Source: Sediminibacterium sp. | GTDB lineage: Bacteria; Bacteroidota; Bacteroidia; Chitinophagales; Chitinophagaceae | Assembly (NCBI GenBank): GCA_030158535.1 | Contig: JAOASV010000091.1 | Span: 1-14,970 of the forward strand | DNA: 14,970 nucleotides | Direction: 5' to 3' | In this document: one piece after another, positions 9,183 through 14,970 of the stretch | How positions within the stretch are numbered: position 1 is the first letter of the stretch | Layout of the letters: each line of letters opens with the position of its first letter | The notes under the pieces: generated by a model | Database searches by the model: none | Told to the model about the DNA's origin: nothing | What the model saw: only the letters and a program-made list of their open reading frames with translations | Program-made: the position numbers and the translations under genes

Positions 9183-10541
9183 TTAGTAATTTAATTTTAA
9201 TTCTACTCTTCTGTTAGCAGAACGTCCTTTTGCAGTTTTGTTATCAGCAATTGGATTTTTAGAACCAAATCCTACTACCATAATTTTTGCTGCATCAACT
9301 TTACCTTTTGTTGTTAAGTAAGTTTGAACAGATTTTGCACGGTTTTCAGATAAAGGATCGTTGATAGCATCAGTACCTGTGTTATCGCAATGACCTTCAA
9401 CGCTTAATTTTAAGTTAGCATCTTCATTTAAAGCTTTTGCTACTTTATTTAAACCTTTGAAAGAGCTAGAAGCTAATTTAGCGCTACCAGTTACAAATGT
9501 AATTTTCTTAGCACCATCTAAAACAGTTTTAGCTACTTCTTGCTTGATTGCAGGGCAACCATTGTTTTCTTTAACACCAGCAAGAGTTGGACACTTATCT
9601 TCTTCGTCGTTTACACCATCGTTGTCTGTATCTGGCACTGGGCAACCTTGGTAACGTGCTAAACCAGCTACAGTAGGACATTTGTCTTCTTCATCGTTGA
9701 TACCATCTTTATCTGTATCAGGAATTGGACAACCTTGGTATTTAGCTAAACCTTTTACAGTTGGGCATTTATCACTTTCATCATTCACACCATCACCATC
9801 TGTATCAGGTACAGGGCAACCATCATATTTTGCAACACCTGCTACAGTTGGACATTTGTCTTTGCTGTCAACCAAACCATCATTATCGCTATCTTTTTCA
9901 GGAGCTGGCGGTGGTGGAGGTGTAACTTTTACTGGCTCTGGTCTATCCTTAATTGGAGAAACGATACCAATGTTATAGGTAAAATGATTGGTTGCTAAAG
10001 TTGACATAGCAGTTTTGTGCACGAAATTTGTAGTTAAGAAATTATCATTTCCTAATTTAAATTGCATACCAACTCCAATTGGAGCATATGTAGCAAAATA
10101 AGTTCCGCCGTACATAGAAGCACCAGCACCAATTGTAAAATAAGGAACTAAGAAATAGTTATCCTTTAACATTTTTACATTAACAGCAACATCCGCTTCA
10201 AGTAACATTCTTTTAGCTGAAGGAACTGCAATACCAGATTTTGCTCTGAATGGATATCTTACTGAAGAAGCTCCAACGTTCACTTGTAAATCAATATAAT
10301 CAGAAAGACCTTCTACATACTGAAAAGACATACCTGGATCTAAATCTTTGATTTTAGTCCACTGATTGTTGGTGATAACAGATGATGCTGAACCAGCACC
10401 AATTAAAGCTGCAGTTGTTACATCTTGCAATTGAAAATGGAATCCAATTGATGGTCTTTTTTTATAACTGATTGGGGTAGTTTGCGCAGTAGCAGAAACA
10501 GCCATTCCAATCACGATTAAAGAAAAGAGTAATTTCTTCAT
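9183..10541 (-). CDS. OmpA-family outer-membrane protein with thrombospondin type-3 repeats
   Basis: Secreted outer-membrane protein of 452 residues that should tie the outer membrane to peptidoglycan. Residues 1-20 (MKKLLFSLIVIGMAVSATAQ) are a clear signal peptide. About 21-196 look like a beta-barrel with alternating aromatic and glycine-rich strands. A proline-rich linker (about 201-214) and four calcium-binding type-3 repeats (217-332) follow, then an OmpA C-terminal domain (about 346-452). The peptidoglycan-contacting Asp386 (in GHCDNTG) and Arg401 (in SENRAKSV) are present at the usual 15-residue spacing. The open frame extends upstream to a TTG at 10607, but the ATG at 10541 opens the signal peptide and lies just below a good promoter, so I start there. 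It is probably abundant, judging from its own consensus promoter and strong terminator. Which OmpA paralogue it is cannot be told. Confidence 0.93.
   Translation of the reverse strand: MKKLLFSLIVIGMAVSATAQTTPISYKKRPSIGFHFQLQDVTTAALIGAGSASSVITNNQWTKIKDLDPGMSFQYVEGLSDYIDLQVNVGASSVRYPFRAKSGIAVPSAKRMLLEADVAVNVKMLKDNYFLVPYFTIGAGASMYGGTYFATYAPIGVGMQFKLGNDNFLTTNFVHKTAMSTLATNHFTYNIGIVSPIKDRPEPVKVTPPPPPAPEKDSDNDGLVDSKDKCPTVAGVAKYDGCPVPDTDGDGVNDESDKCPTVKGLAKYQGCPIPDTDKDGINDEEDKCPTVAGLARYQGCPVPDTDNDGVNDEEDKCPTLAGVKENNGCPAIKQEVAKTVLDGAKKITFVTGSAKLASSSFKGLNKVAKALNEDANLKLSVEGHCDNTGTDAINDPLSENRAKSVQTYLTTKGKVDAAKIMVVGFGSKNPIADNKTAKGRSANRRVELKLNY
9546..9893 (-). repeat. Four tandem 87-base units encoding thrombospondin type-3 repeats
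   Basis: Four consecutive 29-residue units, each of the form DxDxDGxxDxxDKCPTxxGxxxxxGCPxP, occupy residues 217-332 of the OmpA-family protein with no insertions between them. Each unit has an acidic Ca2+-binding loop and two cysteines. The units are close in protein but differ at many synonymous positions, so they are old duplications rather than a recent expansion. The last unit is the most divergent, with KENN in place of the A(K/R)Y(Q/D) of the others. Confidence 0.9.
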
Positions 10542-10564
10542 AAACAGTTTTTTATTAATTATTG

Positions 10565-10596
10565 CAAAAATACAAGGTGAAAGTGATTTTGAGAAA
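10565..10596 (-). promoter_or_regulatory. Bacteroidota-type promoter of the ompA-family gene
   Basis: On the - strand, TATTTTTG (10565-10572) matches the Bacteroidota -7 consensus TAnnTTTG exactly. TTTC (10593-10596) lies 20 bases upstream and matches the -33 TTTG with one change. Transcription would begin roughly 15-20 bases before the ATG at 10541. The short leader is A/T-rich with no Shine-Dalgarno sequence, as is usual in this phylum. Confidence 0.7.
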
Positions 10597-10605
10597 AAAT
10601 TAATC

Positions 10606-10629
10606 AAAAAGTAGGGTATTAATTTACCC
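10606..10629 (-). terminator. Probable weak terminator after the rlpA-like gene
   Basis: Read on the - strand, GGGTA (10625-10629) pairs with TACCC (10614-10618) around a 6-base loop, and five T's follow after three bases (A's at 10606-10610). It lies just past the rlpA-like stop at 10645 and just above the ompA promoter. The stem is only 5 pairs plus a wobble, so termination may be partial. Confidence 0.4.
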
Positions 10630-10644
10630 CAATCGGTGTAAAAT

Positions 10645-11094
10645 CTACTTATTGGGCAGTTTTTCTACTTTTTGAACTAAAACCTTCCCTATTCCTTGCT
10701 TAAATATGCCAATTTCTTTGGCTGCCACCCTTGTCAAATCAACAATACGACCCTTTTTGGACATAGATTTTCCCATACGGTCATTGATCTTGACAATTAC
10801 AAACAAATTGTTTTTTGGATTTACCACTTTTACATAAATCCCTAATGGATAATGGTTACTAGCTGCGGTATAATTGACATGGCTAAATGTAGCACCGGTA
10901 GCTGTTTTTCTTCCTTCAAATTTGAGGCTATAATAACTTGCAGTTCCTTTTTTAATAGGTCCAACCGGCTTGTATCCGACCTCCTGAAAGTAAACATTTG
11001 CAGCAGTATCGTCATTTTGCTGAGCACTAGCCTGCAAAACCCATAAAGCGGAGGTTAGGAGCAATAACAAAGGGTATTTAAAAATGCTAGGCAT
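10645..11094 (-). CDS. Secreted RlpA-like double-psi beta-barrel protein
   Basis: Small exported protein of 149 residues with a signal peptide at 1-24 (hydrophobic run LLLLLTSALWVL, then ASA before the cut) and a single RlpA-like domain at about 48-143. The fold markers are GTASYYSLKFEGRKTATG (50-67), YTAASNHYPLG (75-85), VKINDRMG (101-108) and RIVDLTRVAAKEIG (116-129). RlpA proteins are septal lytic transglycosylases that cut peptidoglycan strands. Here the Asp of INDR (105) is kept, but the usual Glu after the TASG turn is Ala68 and the usual His of TAAH is Ser79, so activity is uncertain. There is no SPOR domain, and no lipobox cysteine follows the signal peptide. The open frame runs further upstream to a TTG, but the ATG at 11094 begins the signal peptide. 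The 112-base spacer upstream shows no clear promoter or terminator. Confidence 0.82.
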   Translation of the reverse strand: MPSIFKYPLLLLLTSALWVLQASAQQNDDTAANVYFQEVGYKPVGPIKKGTASYYSLKFEGRKTATGATFSHVNYTAASNHYPLGIYVKVVNPKNNLFVIVKINDRMGKSMSKKGRIVDLTRVAAKEIGIFKQGIGKVLVQKVEKLPNK

Positions 11095-11206
11095 ATCCTT
11101 AAAGTTACAATAAATAACAGTGAAAAGAAAAAAATACAAAATCAGGACGACTTAATATTCAATTAAAAATTGAGGTAGCGTTTACAAGAAAATGTAAATC
11201 AATTAT

Positions 11207-11521
11207 TTAGATATTTTCAGCATTTACAATAGCTGATAAGTTAATAGGCCCGTGAATATGCGGGAAAACCTCATTAATAGAGGTAGCCAGTTCAAAAATA
11301 AGAGGGCTAGTAACTTTAGATTTGTCAATTGTAAGCTTCACTAAACCCGTTTGACCCTTGTAATAACGGTCTAAAACACCCGCAACCTGGTCGGTAGTGC
11401 TGCAATGAATAAAACCTTCGGTTGCTAAACTGTCGGCAATATAAGCACCATCAAGCTGTGCCTTTTCCCAAGCAGTAGCGGTTGTAATGTGATAAATGTA
11501 ACTAGACTCCATAATGATCAT
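11207..11521 (-). CDS. DUF952 family protein
   Basis: Small cytoplasmic protein of 104 residues with no signal peptide. It fits the DUF952 family along its whole length: IYHITTATAWEKA at the start, SLATEGFIHCSTTDQV at 31-46 and FPHIHGPINLSAIV near 86-99. The function of the family is not established. The conserved histidines and serine of EGFIHCS and FPHIHGP suggest a ligand or active site, but no reaction can be named. The ATG at 11521 directly follows the aroC stop codon (TAAATG); a second ATG at 11512 would give 101 residues. Its placement makes it the last gene of the aroB-aroA-aroC transcript and suggests translational coupling. Confidence 0.85.
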   Translation of the reverse strand: MIIMESSYIYHITTATAWEKAQLDGAYIADSLATEGFIHCSTTDQVAGVLDRYYKGQTGLVKLTIDKSKVTSPLIFELATSINEVFPHIHGPINLSAIVNAENI

Positions 11522-12529
11522 TTAATCCTTGATAATCAAGGGCATTTGCTGCGCGCGAAGCATTAAATCTACCAAAACCATGTAAGTAACTGCTTCTAAA
11601 ACAACAGGTACACGAAGTGCAATACACAAATCATGCCTTCCTTTAACGGAGAAAGGTTCAACTATATTGCGCTCCCAGTTCCAGCTTTGCTGCTCTTTGG
11701 GTGTAGAAGCGGTAGGTTTTATGGCAATTTTAAAATAAAGGTCGTTTGAATTGGTAATCCCTCCTACAATTCCGCCAGCATGATTAGTGCTAGTTTTACC
11801 TGAAGCGTCCAAAATAGCGTCGTTATGATCCACCCCAAACATCTTTGCTGCGGCAAAGCCTGTTCCAAACTCGATACCTCTAACGGCAGGGATAGCAAAT
11901 ACAGCGTGCGATAACATAGATTCTACCGAATCAAAAAAATGTTCTCCTAAACCAACTGGTAAATTAGAAGCGGTGCAATCTACTATGCCGCCAATGCTAT
12001 CTTTTGCATCAATAGCAACTTGTAAACCTTTCTCCAAATCGGTGTGGCCACCAATTTCTAAAATTGTAGAATGCACTTGTATGCCTCCGGTTTTTGCCAA
12101 TAATTTCTTTGCAATGACACCCGCTGCAACTAAGCATACTGTTAACCTGCCGCTAAAATGACCGCCTCCTCTGTAATCTTCAAAGCCACCATATTTTGCA
12201 TGCGCTGTAAAATCGGCGTGACCAGGGCGAGGTACTTCACGATGTTTATCGTAATCTTCGGATCTAGTATTGTTATTTTCAAATAAAATAGTGATGGGTG
12301 CACCCGTGGTAAAACCTTTAAAAATACCCGACTTAAAAATAGGCAGGTCATCCTCTTTACGAGGTGTCGTACCTTTTTGAACACCCCCTTTTCTTCTTTC
12401 GGTATCTTCTAAAAAATCTGATTCTTGTAATGGTAATCCAGCAGGACATCCATCAATTGTAATACCCACACAAGCACCATGCGATTCGCCAAAAATATGT
12501 ACTCGAAATAAATGTCCAAAAGTATTCAT
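11522..12529 (-). CDS. aroC: Chorismate synthase
   Basis: Cytoplasmic enzyme of 335 residues that converts 5-enolpyruvylshikimate 3-phosphate (EPSP) to chorismate using reduced FMN, the last step of the shikimate pathway. Visible motifs are FGESHG at 13-18, RPGHAD at 101-106, YRGGGHFSGR at 119-128, NHAGGIVGGI at 249-258 and KGRHD at 296-300. It is somewhat shorter than the common 350-365 residues; the shortfall seems to lie in the loop around 160-178 and at the C-terminus, and no core motif is lost. The usual RHDPC is RHDLC here. The ATG at 12529 gives MNTFGHLFRV, the expected N-terminus. It lies 24 bases after aroA on the same strand, and DUF952 follows without a gap, so the three are most likely one transcript with aroB. 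Confidence 0.96.
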   Translation of the reverse strand: MNTFGHLFRVHIFGESHGACVGITIDGCPAGLPLQESDFLEDTERRKGGVQKGTTPRKEDDLPIFKSGIFKGFTTGAPITILFENNNTRSEDYDKHREVPRPGHADFTAHAKYGGFEDYRGGGHFSGRLTVCLVAAGVIAKKLLAKTGGIQVHSTILEIGGHTDLEKGLQVAIDAKDSIGGIVDCTASNLPVGLGEHFFDSVESMLSHAVFAIPAVRGIEFGTGFAAAKMFGVDHNDAILDASGKTSTNHAGGIVGGITNSNDLYFKIAIKPTASTPKEQQSWNWERNIVEPFSVKGRHDLCIALRVPVVLEAVTYMVLVDLMLRAQQMPLIIKD

Positions 12530-12553
12530 GGGTATAAATTTTATGGGTGCCGT

Positions 12554-13831
12554 TTACTTATAATCAACCGTGGCTTTAAGATACGAAAGGTCACTGAAAA
12601 AATTAGGATAGGATTTATTAATCGCATCGGCCTCTTCAATTTCAACAACGCCATCTGCTTTTAAAGCAGCTACAGCACAGGCCATAGCAATGCGGTGATC
12701 ATGTCTTGAATGAACAGTAGCACCATTGACGCCCTTGCCTCCTTCAATAATCATTAAATCATCTTGCAGGGTTATTGTTACGCCAAGTTTTCCAAACTCC
12801 TGTTGCAATGTAATTGCTCTATCACTTTCTTTATGGGCAAGTCTACTCACCCCTTCTATCACTGTTTTGCCTGTACAATAAGATGCAAGGGCAACAAGTG
12901 GAGGAAATAAATCGGGACAATCAGTAGCATTAAAATGAAATGCTTTTAGTGGAAGTGGTGCAATTTCAATTTTATTTGGCTGTATAGAAATTTGACAACC
13001 AGAGTCAATTAATGCTTGTAAAACTGCTTTATCTGCTTGCGTAGAAAATGGATCTAACCCTTCTACTACAATGCCTCCAGCAATAGCACCCGCCACAAGT
13101 AAAAAAGAAGCGCCACTCCAATCCCCTTCTACCTGATATTTTATAGTTGTATTTTCTAACGCATTACTTGGTGCTTGAAAAACAAACTGTTTATGATTCA
13201 TACACTCGACGTTCCAACCAAAATGCTGCATCACAGCAAGTGTAAGATCGATATAAGGTTTGCTTTTTAAACTAGTAACAGTGATGGTACAATCACTTGC
13301 ACCGGCACCGCCATAGGCCATTAACAGTCCTGTCAAAAATTGAGAACTGAGTGATCCATCAACTGTAATATTTTGTGGCTTAATTGGGCCTTGTATTTGT
13401 AGTGGTAATTTACCAGCATTAGATGTAATAGATACGCCCACCTGCGGTAAAATCTCATCAAAAAAATGCATGGGTCTAGTTGTTAAACTTCCCATACCCA
13501 TTATTGTTATAGGGTTATCACTCAACGCAGCAATGGGTGTAAACATGCGAATACCAAGCCCACTCTCACCACAATTAATGGTGTTACTTGCTGGGTTTAC
13601 GCCGCCAGAAACAATATGTAAATCTTGGTTTTCTAATTTGGTAACAACAGCGCCTAGCTTTTGAATAACATCTATGGCAGCCAAATCATCGTTACTAACA
13701 CCCGGATTTTTTATAACGGTTTCACCTTTTCTAATTAAGGCAGCAGCACATGCACGCTGCATACTGCTTTTACTAGCTGGTGCTGTAATAGTTCCAGAAA
13801 TTATAGAAGGCGTTACGCGCGCAAGCATCAT
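12554..13831 (-). CDS. aroA: 3-phosphoshikimate 1-carboxyvinyltransferase (EPSP synthase)
   Basis: Cytoplasmic enzyme of 425 residues that joins phosphoenolpyruvate to shikimate 3-phosphate, one step before chorismate synthase. Two inside-out alpha/beta domains are expected. Visible residues are Lys21 and Arg26 in ASKSSMQRA, GSLSSQFLTGLL at 159-170, Asp304 to Asp307 in TDCPD (catalytic acid region), HKESDR at 333-338, DHRIAM at 378-383 and Lys406 in KSYPNFF. The PEP/glyphosate loop, normally GNAGTAMRP, reads GESGLGIRM at 88-96, keeping Gly91 and Arg95. Length matches the family. The ATG at 13831 overlaps the aroB stop as ATGA, showing tight coupling; the next codon is also ATG and cannot be excluded as the start. 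aroC follows after 24 bases. Confidence 0.95.
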   Translation of the reverse strand: MMLARVTPSIISGTITAPASKSSMQRACAAALIRKGETVIKNPGVSNDDLAAIDVIQKLGAVVTKLENQDLHIVSGGVNPASNTINCGESGLGIRMFTPIAALSDNPITIMGMGSLTTRPMHFFDEILPQVGVSITSNAGKLPLQIQGPIKPQNITVDGSLSSQFLTGLLMAYGGAGASDCTITVTSLKSKPYIDLTLAVMQHFGWNVECMNHKQFVFQAPSNALENTTIKYQVEGDWSGASFLLVAGAIAGGIVVEGLDPFSTQADKAVLQALIDSGCQISIQPNKIEIAPLPLKAFHFNATDCPDLFPPLVALASYCTGKTVIEGVSRLAHKESDRAITLQQEFGKLGVTITLQDDLMIIEGGKGVNGATVHSRHDHRIAMACAVAALKADGVVEIEEADAINKSYPNFFSDLSYLKATVDYK

Positions 13832-14853
13832 GATTGAATCCCTTTTAATATTTTTTCAAGTGTCACAAATGGAATGGTTTGAATAACAGCTTTGCCTAGT
13901 TTTTCTAACAAAATATAATGCACTGCATCTTTTGTTTTTTTCTTATCCTTTTGCAAAATAGAAATAGCCTTAGTAGTATTAAAAGAAGCATAGGTTGGTA
14001 AACCATACTTTTCTAAAAGTGCAACAAGCGCGTGTCTATTTTTGAAACTCGATAACTGTTCTGAAATAACGGCCGCATACGTCATGCCAATACTTATGGC
14101 CTGACCATGACTTAACTCATAGGTATTTTCTAATGCATGACCAAGGGTATGACCAAAGTTTAAAAGCTTGCGATCAGCCTTTTCAAACTCATCGGCAAGT
14201 ACCACTTTGGTTTTGATCATTACATTTCGCTCTACAAGTTTTGCCGTTAAAGACAAGTTCTTTTTATAAGCAGCAAGCGTATATGACTGTAATTGTTTAA
14301 AAAGTGGAGCATCTTTAATTGCAGCATGCTTTATAATTTCTGCAAAGCCATTTTGCCACTCAGACAATGGTAAAGATTTTAAAAAGCTGGTGTCGTAAAG
14401 TAAAAAATTAGGTTGGCGAATAATGCCCACCATATTTTTATAGACACCCACATCAATTCCATTTTTACCGCCTATAGAAGCGTCTACCATCGCAAGTAAA
14501 GAAGTAGGCACAAAACCTACCGCTATACCGCGCATATATATACTTGCTACATACCCCGTAATATCTGTAATAACGCCGCCGCCTATACCAATTAAAGTGG
14601 TTTGACGATCGGCGCCAAATTCAATGAGCCTATCAATAATAACATCTACTGTTTGCTGAACTTTATACTGCTCACCAGGTTTTAATACAATAGTAGACCA
14701 ACCTTTAAACTTTTTTTTATGTGCTTCAAAAACATTTTCATCTGTAATAATTACAGCCGACTCAACAGGTACTAACTTTTTTAATGCATCAAAAGAAGCA
14801 TCAAAATAATAGTTAACCGGTTTGCCCGAAAAATGAAAAGTTCTTTTTTTCAT
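13828..14853 (-). CDS. aroB: 3-dehydroquinate synthase
   Basis: Cytoplasmic NAD+- and zinc-dependent enzyme of 341 residues that closes 3-deoxy-D-arabino-heptulosonate 7-phosphate to 3-dehydroquinate, the second step of the shikimate pathway. The NAD site GGGVITDITGYVAS is at 91-104, PTSLLAMVDASIGGKNGID at 116-134 follows as in the family, and the zinc ligands are Glu172 (in FAEIIKH), His235 (in NFGHTLGH) and His249 (in LSHGQAISIGM). I take the ATG at 14853, which gives MKKRTFHFSG; the frame is also open to a TTG at 14871, which would add six residues. The TGA stop overlaps the aroA ATG. It is the first gene of the visible ar operon; no consensus promoter is seen in the 117 bases between it and the window edge, so transcription may start outside. 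Confidence 0.96.
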   Translation of the reverse strand: MKKRTFHFSGKPVNYYFDASFDALKKLVPVESAVIITDENVFEAHKKKFKGWSTIVLKPGEQYKVQQTVDVIIDRLIEFGADRQTTLIGIGGGVITDITGYVASIYMRGIAVGFVPTSLLAMVDASIGGKNGIDVGVYKNMVGIIRQPNFLLYDTSFLKSLPLSEWQNGFAEIIKHAAIKDAPLFKQLQSYTLAAYKKNLSLTAKLVERNVMIKTKVVLADEFEKADRKLLNFGHTLGHALENTYELSHGQAISIGMTYAAVISEQLSSFKNRHALVALLEKYGLPTYASFNTTKAISILQKDKKKTKDAVHYILLEKLGKAVIQTIPFVTLEKILKGIQS

Positions 14854-14871
14854 CCGTAAAATATTATACAA

Positions 14872-14891
14872 GAGCTCCTAATTAGGAGTTC
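14872..14891. repeat. Palindrome just upstream of aroB
   Basis: A 14-base perfect palindrome, CTCCTAATTAGGAG (14875-14888), is extended to 20 bases with one wobble mismatch (14872-14891). It lies 18 bases before the aroB ATG, on the 5' side in the aroB sense. There is no T-run on either strand, so it is not a terminator for either direction. It could be an operator or a leader hairpin; its function is unknown. The rest of the sequence to the window edge is plain A/T-rich DNA with no gene visible. Confidence 0.45.
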
Positions 14892-14970
14892 ATGATTTTA
14901 TTTTGATGTTTGTTAATTTCAATATGCACCGCATGATAATTTTTTTTTATTATTTTTTGACTTATTCTTA

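Noticed and set aside
9457..9978. Two + strand open frames with repeated SSSSFTPSLSVSGTGQPW-like peptides
   Set aside because: They are the antisense reading of the type-3 repeats in the OmpA-family gene; the peptide repetition comes from those repeats.
11137..11144. TGATTTTG on the - strand as a -7 element for the rlpA-like gene
   Set aside because: One mismatch in the TA pair and no TTTG-like -33 element at the expected distance, in very A/T-rich DNA.
11181..11198. TTTACA/TGTAAA hairpin between the DUF952 and rlpA-like genes
   Set aside because: The stem is six A/T-rich pairs with no T-run on the - strand, so it does not look like a working terminator.
1..14970. A hidden novel system, CRISPR array, prophage or insertion sequence
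   Set aside because: No regular short repeats with spacers, no transposase or phage gene, and nearly all DNA is covered by recognised housekeeping or envelope genes.

Overview
The window is ordinary chromosomal DNA from a member of the Bacteroidota. It is A+T-rich and has no Shine-Dalgarno-led starts. The outer-membrane protein gene has a promoter of the Bacteroidota type (-7 TAnnTTTG). The protein families, including an OmpA with thrombospondin type-3 repeats and a short RlpA-like secreted protein, also fit this phylum; a Chitinophagaceae-like organism is my inference. I found no mobile element, RNA gene, CRISPR array or phage remnant.

Left part, + strand. It opens inside gltB (large subunit of glutamate synthase), followed by gltD (small subunit) and a strong intrinsic terminator. 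A 208-base spacer holds that terminator, a dyad and a possible promoter. Then come amtB (ammonium channel), plsC (1-acylglycerol-3-phosphate acyltransferase) and priA (primosomal helicase), packed with almost no spacing. gltBD and amtB form a nitrogen-assimilation block: AmtB brings in ammonium, and GltBD uses glutamine made from it to form glutamate. plsC and priA look like passengers in the amtB transcript.

Middle. priA converges on an OmpA-type outer-membrane protein gene on the - strand, with one hairpin between them that can terminate both transcripts. Upstream of ompA on the same strand is a short secreted RlpA-like double-psi beta-barrel protein. Both products are envelope proteins of the peptidoglycan layer, but the spacer carries a probable terminator for rlpA and a separate promoter for ompA.

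Right part, - strand. A tight cluster aroB-aroA-aroC encodes three steps of the shikimate/chorismate pathway (dehydroquinate synthase, EPSP synthase, chorismate synthase). A small DUF952 gene follows aroC with no gap. A palindrome sits just in front of aroB.

I found no convincing new biological system. The best second-look items are small: unusual substrate-site residues in the EPSP synthase, replaced catalytic positions in the RlpA-like protein, a DUF952 gene coupled to a chorismate operon, and dyads upstream of amtB and aroB.
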